A stretch of 64,000 nt of DNA from Marinifilum sp965230805 (GTDB taxonomy: Bacteria > Bacteroidota > Bacteroidia > Bacteroidales > Marinifilaceae): positions 3,162,001-3,226,000 of the forward strand of contig NZ_OZ246019.1 of assembly GCF_965230805.1 (NCBI RefSeq), written 5' to 3'. The notes under the pieces are model-generated. The model was given only the letters and a program-made list of their open reading frames with translations. It was not told the DNA's origin and searched no databases. Below are positions 1 through 7,764 of this stretch, in pieces. Position 1 is the stretch's first letter, and each line of letters starts with the position of its first letter. The position numbers and the translations under genes were made by a program.

Positions 1-31
1 CATCATAAACGATACCAATTTTAAAATCCAT
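1..31 (-). CDS. Possible start of a gene running off the left edge
   Basis: An ATG on the minus strand at 31-29 opens a frame reading MDFKIGIVYD to the window edge. It lies 58 bases downstream of the alcohol dehydrogenase stop on the same strand, as a next operon gene would. Only ten codons are visible, so neither function nor reality can be judged. Confidence 0.25.
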   Translation of the reverse strand, partial: MDFKIGIVYD

Positions 32-89
32 ATTTCGATGCCAACAAAACTCTTTCTTACTTGTAAAAATCAGTTGCTTTTTGCAGATA

Positions 90-1247
90 CTATATCGATT
101 CTCTTATTGCACTTTCAATCCACTCATTGCTTGGCAAACCTTTTACCAAATAAGCTTCTCTCGGAGCAATAAAGCCTTGTGCATTTTTAACTACAATCTC
201 TAACTCATCCAAGTTGGTTTTCTCGAACTCGCTAAGTTTAGGCAAGCCAATGCCTTCTGCAAATTTACGCATGGCATCTGCAAGCGCTTTGCCTGGGTTT
301 TCACCTGCCTCTACACCAAAAATGTTCAATAAATCAGCTGTAGAATCCGGTACACCATCAGCTAAGTATTCTACCATTGGAAACAGCACGTGTGCTACGG
401 CTACTCCATGCGGAATATTCCACTGCCCACCGATTGCATGCGCTATACCATGTCCGATATGAGTCATTCCCTGCATGCCGGCAAATATTGCTAGAGTTGA
501 TGCTTCTGCCATGTTTTGTCTTGCTTCCAAATTGCTACCATCTGCAACAGCTTTTGGTAAATTTTCTACAATTAAGCGAATGGCTTGTAAGCCAAAAGTT
601 TTGGTTAAATTGTTTCTTTCTTTTGAATATAATGCCTCCAAGGCATGCGACAAGGCATCCAAGCCTGTAGACATGCTTACAGAAGCAGGCATTCCTTTGT
701 GTAGTTCACCATCAACAATGGCAATTGTTGGAATCATCCCTGGTCCGTAAATAGACTCCTTGCGTTTCTTTTCCACATCCTTAATTCCTGCTGCCGGGCT
801 CGCTTCGCTTCCGGTGCCTGCTGTTGTAGGAATGGCAATCAGGGGCAATAGTTTATCGGTACACCAATAGCCTGTGCGTGTGGTAAAGTGCTTGTCCAAA
901 TTATCCAAGCCTAGCGTAAGCATTAAATCCATCGCTTTGGCACAGTCCATAGTACTTCCGCCACCCACAGCAATAATCCCGTCAATTTTTTCACCTGCCA
1001 TATCTTTGATGGCTTTTTCGATAATATGAGATGGATTGTCGGGTAGTACTTCGTCAAAAATCGAAAAGGAAATATTGTTTTCAATTAGAATATCAGTAAC
1101 CGTTTTTGTAACTCCGGTTTTAACCAATATTTTATCGGTTACCACCAATATATTTTTCAAACTGAATCTCTCAACTTCTTTAAGAAGCTCTTTTTTAACT
1201 GATCCAAGACCAAATATTAAATGACCTGGATGTGCAAATTGATACAT
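90..1247 (-). CDS. Iron-containing alcohol dehydrogenase
   Basis: A 385-residue protein of normal length for the group III (iron-dependent) alcohol dehydrogenases, cytoplasmic NAD(P)H enzymes that interconvert alcohols and aldehydes or ketones. The N-terminal half carries the dinucleotide-binding motif GGGSTMDCAK and the family block PTTAGTGSEAS. The C-terminal helical half has the expected metal ligands: Asp and His in LDALSHALEA, then His in GIAHAIGG and His in IPHGVAVA. The ATG start is preceded by an AT-rich leader, and about 90 bases further upstream lies one copy of a dispersed 95-bp element (1334-1424) in the same orientation. Two short-chain dehydrogenases lie upstream on the same strand, suggesting a small alcohol/aldehyde/ketone metabolism cluster. 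The physiological substrate cannot be told from sequence. Confidence 0.93.
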   Translation of the reverse strand: MYQFAHPGHLIFGLGSVKKELLKEVERFSLKNILVVTDKILVKTGVTKTVTDILIENNISFSIFDEVLPDNPSHIIEKAIKDMAGEKIDGIIAVGGGSTMDCAKAMDLMLTLGLDNLDKHFTTRTGYWCTDKLLPLIAIPTTAGTGSEASPAAGIKDVEKKRKESIYGPGMIPTIAIVDGELHKGMPASVSMSTGLDALSHALEALYSKERNNLTKTFGLQAIRLIVENLPKAVADGSNLEARQNMAEASTLAIFAGMQGMTHIGHGIAHAIGGQWNIPHGVAVAHVLFPMVEYLADGVPDSTADLLNIFGVEAGENPGKALADAMRKFAEGIGLPKLSEFEKTNLDELEIVVKNAQGFIAPREAYLVKGLPSNEWIESAIRESI

Positions 1248-1333
1248 ATTTTTAATTTTTGCTGTATTTGATAATTATTCCGGTTTTACCATGAAATAAG
1301 TCTCAAAATCAAAACCATTTAAGACTCGTTTTT

Positions 1334-1424
1334 CTGTTTATAGTTTTTCCATTTGTCAGATGGAAGCGGCAAGATCAAAATAACCATTATCCTGTATGTG
1401 TAATAATTATTTTAATCATGCTCG
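1334..1424 (-). repeat. Dispersed 95-bp element, copy C (upstream of alcohol dehydrogenase)
   Basis: Read on the minus strand from 1424 to 1334 this stretch aligns almost base for base with 22114-22209 and 57731-57827. Shared blocks include a GCATGATTA start, a GGNTAATG block, an imperfect 15-bp palindrome CCATTTGTCAGATGG at 1349-1363 and an A-rich tail ending in ATAAACAG. All three copies lie just upstream of a gene and point the same way as it. It is most likely a promoter/operator or 5' leader module. Confidence 0.8.
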
Positions 1425-1471
1425 CTCCATGGTAAAACGGGAATAAGCTGACCATTTTGTGAAAAGCTATT

Positions 1472-2293
1472 TTATTTGCCTTCAGCTTCCATTAGCTTCT
1501 GCATTAATGTTCGAACATCGTGTTCTTCATCACCTTCATAACGAGGAGCATATTTGTCGAAAGCCTCTTTTACCTCCTTGTAACGATCATCAATACGTTT
1601 CATGTTATAAGCATGCGACACTACATAGAATTTTCCTTCTTTTATTTGTTCCATAGCTATGCTTGTATACTTGTCGGTATCCATAGCCAATTGCATGGAT
1701 GCTTCGTCGCCTAATTCAGATTTTACAAAACCCGGGCAAATGTGCGACACTTCAATGAAATCAGGTGTTTCTTCGCGCAACGATTCTGAAATTGCAAGCG
1801 CAGCATGCTTACTAGCTACGTAAGGTGCTGCAAAGGGTACACCGTGGAAGAAAGAGTTCTCTGAACCAATATTGTAAATGGCAGCTGGTGTTCCTTGCTC
1901 AATCATTCTTTTACCGAAAACTGAGCATCCGTTAACCATTCCATACACATTAACGGCAAAACCTTTCTGAAAATCTTCGCCTGTTGAATCAATTACAGAC
2001 TTGCTTTGAACCATGTTTCCCGCATTGTTTACGATAACATCTACATGCCCATATTTTTCCCAAGATTGATCAGCCAATTCTTCAACACTTTTACGATCGG
2101 TTACATCACAAGGAAAAGCAGTAGCTTCAATTCCCAGATTCTTTAATCTCGCAACCGCTTCTTCATTCCTGTTTTGCCTTCTTCCTGCAATAACAATTTT
2201 TGCTCCTTCTTGTCCAAACTTTTTAGCAAATGAGTAACCTATTCCGGTTGCTCCCCCGGTTATAACAACTACTTTATCTTTAAAATTTTCCAT
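1472..2293 (-). CDS. SDR-family NAD(P)-dependent oxidoreductase
   Basis: A 273-residue classical short-chain dehydrogenase/reductase. The Rossmann motif TGGATGIGYSFAKKFG is at about residues 12-27, the NNAG motif at about 88-91, and the catalytic YVASK (Tyr and Lys) near residue 158. The GRRQNR segment after beta-2 suggests a preference for NADPH. It oxidises or reduces a hydroxyl/carbonyl group on an unknown small molecule. It begins 32 bases after the stop of another SDR on the same strand, so the two are probably co-transcribed. The C-terminal 40 residues are charged and may help subunit contacts. Confidence 0.9.
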   Translation of the reverse strand: MENFKDKVVVITGGATGIGYSFAKKFGQEGAKIVIAGRRQNRNEEAVARLKNLGIEATAFPCDVTDRKSVEELADQSWEKYGHVDVIVNNAGNMVQSKSVIDSTGEDFQKGFAVNVYGMVNGCSVFGKRMIEQGTPAAIYNIGSENSFFHGVPFAAPYVASKHAALAISESLREETPDFIEVSHICPGFVKSELGDEASMQLAMDTDKYTSIAMEQIKEGKFYVVSHAYNMKRIDDRYKEVKEAFDKYAPRYEGDEEHDVRTLMQKLMEAEGK

Positions 2294-2325
2294 GATTATT
2301 ATTTTAAATATTAATAAATCTAAGA

Positions 2326-3147
2326 TTATTTCATTTTCATTTGTCCAAGCATCATGTTATCGAAAGTGCGATCTCCCAATAAACCTTTCATCATAATTCC
2401 TCCTTTGGCATCCATGCCTACTGCATATCTGGTTTTCGGGTTTTTCTCTTCAATAGCTTTAATAATGGCGTTTACAACAGGTTCTGGACTTGGAGCCTTT
2501 TCATACATCTTTTTAAAGTATGGAATAAAATTATCAACTATAGGTTGATAGGCTTCTCCCGGATTTACCGCTTCAAGTTCTTTTAGTACCACATCGTCAA
2601 AACCAGTGCTAAATGCTCCGGGTTCAACAATCGAAACATTAATTCCAAAGCGCTTCACTTCTTGCCTCATGGCATCCGAAAGTGCTTCAACGGCATGTTT
2701 CGAACTGGCATAAAAACCTAAAAAAGCGGTACTTACTTTGCCCACAATGGAGCTAATATTTACGATGCTACCTTTTTGCATCTTGCGCATATGTGGCAAA
2801 ACATGTTGAGATACCCTTACCAAGCCCCAAACATTTACATCATACATGCGTTTCATGTGATCGATGTTGGTGGTTTCGATAAAACCATACGAACCAAAAC
2901 CTGCATTATTTACCAAGGCATCAATTCTTCCTTCTTTTTCAATAATCTGATCAACACCTGATTTTACCGAATCGTCTTGGGTTACGTCCATTTTAATGGC
3001 TTTTCCACCAGCAGAAACCAATTCATTCATTTGTTCAACACGACGGGCTGCACCATATACAATGTAGCCTTTTTTTATTAGCTCTAAGGCAGTAAATTTT
3101 CCAAAACCAGAGCTTGCTCCTGTTATCAAAACTACTTTTTTACTCAT
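2326..3147 (-). CDS. SDR-family oxidoreductase
   Basis: A short-chain dehydrogenase with TGASSGFGKFTALEL (cofactor loop) near the N-terminus, NNAGFGSYG in the middle and the catalytic YASSK. The AARR segment after the second strand suggests NADPH. The frame stays open for 49 codons upstream (to 3294), but I place the start at the ATG at 3147: the protein then begins MSKKVVLITGASSG like the rest of the family, while the upstream extension has no SDR character and would run through the repeated sites at 3195-3245. It leads a two-gene unit with the SDR at 1472-2293. Substrate unknown. Confidence 0.9.
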   Translation of the reverse strand: MSKKVVLITGASSGFGKFTALELIKKGYIVYGAARRVEQMNELVSAGGKAIKMDVTQDDSVKSGVDQIIEKEGRIDALVNNAGFGSYGFIETTNIDHMKRMYDVNVWGLVRVSQHVLPHMRKMQKGSIVNISSIVGKVSTAFLGFYASSKHAVEALSDAMRQEVKRFGINVSIVEPGAFSTGFDDVVLKELEAVNPGEAYQPIVDNFIPYFKKMYEKAPSPEPVVNAIIKAIEEKNPKTRYAVGMDAKGGIMMKGLLGDRTFDNMMLGQMKMK

Positions 3148-3194
3148 AAGGGATATTTTTAATTGAATGTTTTTAGATGTGATAAATTTACAAT

Positions 3195-3245
3195 GATTTA
3201 CAGAGGTGTTTTTATACGATTCACGGATAGTTGTATACGATTTAC
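3195..3245 (-). promoter_or_regulatory. Candidate AraC-type direct-repeat operator
   Basis: Three direct repeats of GATTYAC lie at 3195-3201, 3218-3224 and 3239-3245. The last two extend to TATACGATTCAC and TATACGATTTAC and start 21 bases apart, that is, two helical turns. They sit 48-98 bases upstream of the SDR start at 3147. Same-face direct repeats are typical of AraC/XylS-family sites. No such regulator is present in this window, so the assignment is inference. Confidence 0.4.
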
Positions 3246-3448
3246 TTTTAACCAAAGCGGCATGGTTTAATCTGCATAAAAAAATATCTTTCAAGAAGCC
3301 GGTATGGCTTTATTCTTAACTGAAAACACCTGAGGACATTCATAAATATGTGTAGTATGATGTATGCTGGCTATGTTTTAAAACATAGATTATATCTAAA
3401 GTCGGTGATTTATACTATTATACTTAAGTAGTGTTTATGCATTTTTAA

Positions 3449-3481
3449 TTGTAGTAAACGAAATGCATATTTATAATTTTG
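3449..3481 (+). promoter_or_regulatory. Candidate Bacteroidota-type promoter
   Basis: A -7-like box TAATTTTG at 3474-3481 fits the Bacteroidota consensus TAnnTTTG. A TTG at 3449-3451 lies 22 bases upstream as a possible -33 box. The gene at 3540 starts about 50 bases further on. The rest of the 3148-3539 interval is AT-rich, with no gene seen. Confidence 0.4.
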
Positions 3482-3539
3482 GATTATCGATTAAAGTTAT
3501 AATATTTAATGCACTTTTTTAAAACTAAAATTTGATATA

Positions 3540-4274
3540 ATGACAAACAAAGAGAGCTTCGAATCGATTAAAGAATCCTTATTATCTATCCCCGAAAATG
3601 TAGTAAGTGATCCAGGAATGCCTGTAAGCATTTTCTTGACCGAGGCCGAAGACAAAACATACTATGTTACATTAGATAAAGATAAGCTTGTAGCTGCTGG
3701 TTTGAATGAAATATACATCACCAGCTTGCCAGTTCGAATTGGTGCTTTGCGCCACACCCAATCCGAATGGCTAAAAGAGTCGGAAAGAAAAACCGAATTG
3801 GCCGAACAATGGAAAGTGCTGTCGGCAGAGGCCAAAAAATTACATAGGGTACTGATTCATGATTTTAAGTTTGCTTACAGAAACGACAAGGAAGGCAAAA
3901 AAGTGGTTGACAAAATTGCGAAGGGCAGTGGGTATGGCGACATGGTTCAGGATTTTAGCAATCTGCACTGTTTTGGTACAGCAAACCCACAAGCATTAAC
4001 TGATATTGGTTTTGACAATACAAAGCTTGAAAGAGCTTTGGAATTGGCAAACAGCATGGGTTCTTTGCTTAGTTCCATTAATGGTGAAAGAGACGAGAAC
4101 GATAAGCCTGCAAAAGAGATGAGGGATCGTGCATACATGTACTTGAAAGAAGCGATGGATAAGATTTATGAGTACGGAAAATACGTATTCTGGGAGAATG
4201 ATGAGCGATTGGAGAAATACTCATCGGAATATTTTCGCCAATTAAGAGAAGAAAGAGAGGAAAAAACAGAATAA
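3540..4274 (+). CDS. Hypothetical protein, helical, cytoplasmic
   Basis: A 244-residue protein I do not recognise. It has no signal peptide or membrane segment. The N-terminal 70 residues look mixed alpha/beta; the rest is strongly helical and highly charged (for example SERKTELAEQWKVLSAEAKK and the Glu/Arg-rich end). A cluster with Gly, Cys and His (NLHCFGTANPQALTDIG) lies near residue 142. It stands alone: its own likely promoter is upstream and a clear terminator follows at 4301-4343. Codon use looks like its neighbours. Function unknown. Confidence 0.8.
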   Translation: MTNKESFESIKESLLSIPENVVSDPGMPVSIFLTEAEDKTYYVTLDKDKLVAAGLNEIYITSLPVRIGALRHTQSEWLKESERKTELAEQWKVLSAEAKKLHRVLIHDFKFAYRNDKEGKKVVDKIAKGSGYGDMVQDFSNLHCFGTANPQALTDIGFDNTKLERALELANSMGSLLSSINGERDENDKPAKEMRDRAYMYLKEAMDKIYEYGKYVFWENDERLEKYSSEYFRQLREEREEKTE

Positions 4275-4300
4275 GCCAATACCGGCAACATTCAGATATA

Positions 4301-4343
4301 AGCCGAATTGCCTTATGAAGGCAATTGGGCTTTGTTTTTTTTT
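4301..4343 (+). terminator. Rho-independent terminator
   Basis: The stem AGCCGAATTGCCTT / AAGGCAATTGGGCT closes a three-base loop and is followed by TTTG and a run of nine T. It ends the single-gene unit at 3540-4274. Confidence 0.9.
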
Positions 4344-4411
4344 AAAAAAACATAGGCAAATAACTTTATCTGCACAGTATAAAATTCAAATCATAAAAAA
4401 ATCTATTAAAA

Positions 4412-6940
4412 ATGAAAAGTAAAAGCTTAAGAACAATCGTATTATGTTGTGCTTGTTTGTTTGGCATGGTTATTACATCCTGCGACAATGACGATACGCT
4501 CGAAAATGTTGATAATTATATTGTTTCATTTAATCTTACCATTAATGGTGAAATATATCCGGGATTGGTAAACAACGATCAGAATATTGTATTTATTGAA
4601 AATGTAGAGACAAATGCTGATCTCAAGAATGCAGATTTTATATTTAATTTATCAACAGGAGCAAGTATTTCACCTGATCCAAGTTCTGTAACAAACTGGG
4701 AAAATCCGGTTGACTTTACCATTACCGCAGAGAATGGCAGTTCACGTAAATACCAAATCAGCGTAAAGCGTATAGGAGAGTCAACAAACAACAGCATTAA
4801 CAGCTTTTCCATTCTTTTAAACAATTTAAAATACTGGGGGGTAATTGATCATGAAAAGAATACGATTAATGTTAATCTGCCAAGTGTAACCGATATTCAG
4901 AACCTCACAAATATTGAATACACCATTGCACAAGCTGCTCAAATTAATCCTTCGCCTGCCGAAATTAAGGATTGGAGTAAGCCAATAGAGACCACTGTAA
5001 TCGCTCAAAATGGAGATGAAAGAACATATACCATTGCTGTGAATACAATATCAGATGATATGGACACGGGAAATCTTTTAAGCTCTTTATCTGTGCAGTT
5101 GCAATCAATAAAGTATTGGGCAAGTATCAACCACGAAACAAAAATTGCAGAACTTATCTTACCTGATGATGCTGATTTAAGCAACTTGCCAGATTTGGAA
5201 TATACAATATCTAAAAATGCCAGCACCAGCCTTGCTGATATGCAAGATAATGATTGGACATTACCCAAAGAAATTACTGTTATCTCGGCAGACGGAACAG
5301 AGAATAAATACACAGTTATCATTACAAAAGTAAGTGATCATTCGACTGTTGATAACCTGCTAACTTCCTTTTATGTATTGCACAACAGTTTAAAATACTG
5401 GGGAGTAATTGATCATGAAAATGGAACAGTTAAAGTGAAATTACCCATGGATGCTGAGCTCGGCAATGTAGAGAATGTTGATTTTTCTATCTCAAAAGGA
5501 GCTTCGATTTCTCCTAACCCCAAAGAAATAATCGATTGGAGTGCAGGACTTGCTTTTAGGGTAAGCTCTAAAACCAATAGCAAAGACTATGTAATTACAA
5601 TTGAAAAAATTACCACTGCCCAAACAACTTTTGTAGGAGATATTACATTTACCAGTCAAAAGCAGTTGAAAGAATTTGGAAAACTGGGCTACACCAAAAT
5701 TATTGGGAATGTTGAGCTTAATGGCGATGAAGCATATTCATCAGGAAAGGGTACCGGAATGATTTATAGCCTTAGCCCTTTGTTACATATAGAGGAGATA
5801 GTAGGTGATTTGCGGGTTATAAGGTGTGACAAGATATCATCGTTTGAAGGACTAAAGAATTTAAAAACGATTGGAGGATCCTTATACGTTTCAGATAATG
5901 ATGGCTTGTATGATTTTACTGATCTGGAAAACCTGGAAGCCATTGAAAGAAATTTATACATAAATATGTATGGAGGTAACCAAATTACCGATTTATCTTT
6001 TCTTAAAAACCTAAAAAACATAGGTGGTGATTTGACAATGGATTATTCGGGTAACAATTTTAAAGGTTTGGAGAAACTGGAAGAAATTGGAGGTGAGTTT
6101 GAGATAAATGGTGAAAATATAACTTCCCTGGAAGGTCTGGAGATGCTAAAAAGTGTGAACCGTCTTTCTATTTATGGTACTAACATTACTTCTCTTAAAG
6201 GTCTGGAAAATTTCACTAGTATTTACAATATAAGCATCGAAAGTTGCCCTAAGCTGGTAAATCTTGAAGGATTTAATAATGTAACTTCTATTACATTTTT
6301 GAGAATTTCAAATAATGCGGCCTTAACAGATTTGGATGCACTTAATTCTCTTACATGGTGTTCTGGTATTTCAATTATCGACAATGCGATGCTTAAGAAT
6401 ATTAATGGTTTAAGTAATGTAAGTAACCATACATCTGTTGAGCTCTATCGCAACCCTGTTCTTCAAAATGTTGATGGTTTAAAGGGAATTGAAGAGTGTT
6501 CAACTATGATCATTTCAGAGAATGAAATATTGGAGAATATTGATGGTATCAGCTCGCTAAAAAAAGTAAACAATATTTTGACAATAGGACATAACAACAA
6601 CATCACTAACATTAATGCGCTAAGTGGATTAACTGAAATCGGAACTTCAATTTCAATTCAGCACAATGCTAAGCTTGATGATATAAGTGGACTAAGCAAT
6701 CTTACTACGATAGGTGAACACTTATCCATTCTTTATAACAACATCTCAAATTTAGATGCACTTACAAATCTTAAAACGCTTAAGGGTGATTTGTGGATAC
6801 AGGGCAATACAAACTTAAACGACTTTTGTGGCCTAAAAACACTAGCAACCGAAGGAGAAATTGGAGGAAGCATTTCAATCTCCGAAAACAAATACAATCC
6901 AAGTATGGATGATATAAAAGCAGGAGACTGTAGTTTGTAA
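4412..6940 (+). CDS. Lipoprotein with four tandem DUF5018-like domains and a leucine-rich region
   Basis: An 842-residue surface or periplasmic lipoprotein. Residues 1-24 are a lipoprotein signal peptide ending in ITSC, with Cys24 the predicted lipidation site followed by acidic residues. Residues about 30-405 hold four tandem beta-rich repeats of roughly 90 residues; the second, third and fourth carry LKYWGVIDHE-like motifs and all end with a strand like ENGSSRKYQISV. Residues about 410-842 are irregular leucine-rich repeats (EGLENL, TDLDALNSL, LENIDGISSL and similar) as in receptor L-domain/BspA-like proteins. Repeats two and four are also nearly identical at DNA level around the YWGVIDHE motif, which points to recent internal duplication. 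The likely role is binding of a surface ligand or glycan; no enzymatic residues are apparent. A terminator follows directly. Confidence 0.85.
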   Translation: MKSKSLRTIVLCCACLFGMVITSCDNDDTLENVDNYIVSFNLTINGEIYPGLVNNDQNIVFIENVETNADLKNADFIFNLSTGASISPDPSSVTNWENPVDFTITAENGSSRKYQISVKRIGESTNNSINSFSILLNNLKYWGVIDHEKNTINVNLPSVTDIQNLTNIEYTIAQAAQINPSPAEIKDWSKPIETTVIAQNGDERTYTIAVNTISDDMDTGNLLSSLSVQLQSIKYWASINHETKIAELILPDDADLSNLPDLEYTISKNASTSLADMQDNDWTLPKEITVISADGTENKYTVIITKVSDHSTVDNLLTSFYVLHNSLKYWGVIDHENGTVKVKLPMDAELGNVENVDFSISKGASISPNPKEIIDWSAGLAFRVSSKTNSKDYVITIEKITTAQTTFVGDITFTSQKQLKEFGKLGYTKIIGNVELNGDEAYSSGKGTGMIYSLSPLLHIEEIVGDLRVIRCDKISSFEGLKNLKTIGGSLYVSDNDGLYDFTDLENLEAIERNLYINMYGGNQITDLSFLKNLKNIGGDLTMDYSGNNFKGLEKLEEIGGEFEINGENITSLEGLEMLKSVNRLSIYGTNITSLKGLENFTSIYNISIESCPKLVNLEGFNNVTSITFLRISNNAALTDLDALNSLTWCSGISIIDNAMLKNINGLSNVSNHTSVELYRNPVLQNVDGLKGIEECSTMIISENEILENIDGISSLKKVNNILTIGHNNNITNINALSGLTEIGTSISIQHNAKLDDISGLSNLTTIGEHLSILYNNISNLDALTNLKTLKGDLWIQGNTNLNDFCGLKTLATEGEIGGSISISENKYNPSMDDIKAGDCSL

Positions 6941-6969
6941 TGCAGGCATAAAAACAAATGAATCAATAG

Positions 6970-7001
6970 GGCTGACCAATTTATGGGTCAGCCTTTTTTT
7001 T
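6970..7001 (+). terminator. Rho-independent terminator
   Basis: A perfect 8-bp stem GGCTGACC / GGTCAGCC with an 8-base loop is followed by eight T. It ends the lipoprotein transcript, so the 20-bp array that follows is probably outside that mRNA. Confidence 0.92.
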
Positions 7002-7008
7002 GGAATTA

Positions 7009-7316
7009 CGCAGATTGGGTATTGCTTGCGCAGATTGGGGTAAAAATGCGCAGAACGCTTAAAAAGTGCTCAGGATGGGTTGTTTAGCCGCAGAAGACCC
7101 CAATATGCTGCAGAACCACTGTTAAAATGCGCAGAACCACTGTTTATGCCGCAGGACGGTGTAAAAATGAGTAGGTATGGCTTAAAACCGTCAACATATG
7201 GCCTAAAAATGCTCAGAATTAAGAAAAAGATCCGCAGAACAGCATATTTTAGCGCAGAATGGTAAAAAAATGCGCAGGTCGAGATGATTTTGGCGCAGGA
7301 TGCAGTCAACCTAAGT
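7009..7316 (+). repeat. 20-bp-period CAG-anchored array 1 (15 units)
   Basis: Anchor trinucleotides (CAG, twice degenerated to TAG or CAA) start at 7011, 7031, 7051, 7071, 7091, 7111, 7132, 7152, 7172, 7192, 7214, 7235, 7255, 7275 and 7295, so spacing is 20-22 bases throughout. The typical unit is GCGCAGAACGGTGTAAAAAT: a GC-rich head and a T/A-rich tail. Units differ in sequence but keep the period. Because 20 is not a multiple of 3 the array does not encode a repeat protein; the short open frame across it is accidental. The same units in the same order occur at 63605-63850, and a related array lies at 37551-37912. Confidence 0.9.
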
Positions 7317-7764
7317 GCAACCAAGCATATTATCAAATACTAAATAACCTGAGTTCCACGTAACATTCTATCCGCAGAAAGTTATATTTGCGATAGATTT
7401 GCATTAAAAATTCGGAAAGAATTGCAGGCTATTTTGAGGAATTTTTAATGTGAAGATGAGATAAAGAGAACTTTCCATTATGTATTTGCCTGTTTTTGGC
7501 ATAAATTTCCTCAAATCTTCTTGAAATATCCCGATATTCCTTCTAAAATTTGAGAAAATTTCTACTCAAAATCAGATCAAACTGTGAACGAATTTTACCT
7601 CGAACTCACCTTAAATAAATCTGACTTCTTGTGGTGGATGTTTTTAATCGAACTCAGATTATATTACCAATCGGGCTTGCGATTTTCGCATTAAGCTTAT
7701 CTGGTTTCACTTTTTTATTTATCACCAATTGGTTAAATTACGTCTTGTAACCCAATTTAACCCT
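7317..7764. other. Intergenic region between array 1 and the ClC gene
   Basis: About 450 bases without a convincing gene. One more GCAGAA lies near 7371, out of phase. A 36-codon frame from a GTG at 7584 to 7694 reads VNEFYLELTLNKSDFLWW at its start and contains two similar FYLEL/FLIEL stretches. It might be a degenerate gene end but I cannot identify it. No clear promoter box seen. Confidence 0.5.

Noticed and set aside
1334..1424. MITE-type transposon for the 95-bp element
   Set aside because: No terminal inverted repeats or target duplications are visible. Orientation relative to downstream genes is the same in all three copies, which favours a regulatory reading, although three copies are few.
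7584..7694. A 36-codon gene upstream of the ClC gene
   Set aside because: No ribosome binding site, signal or recognisable family; mentioned only in the gap description.
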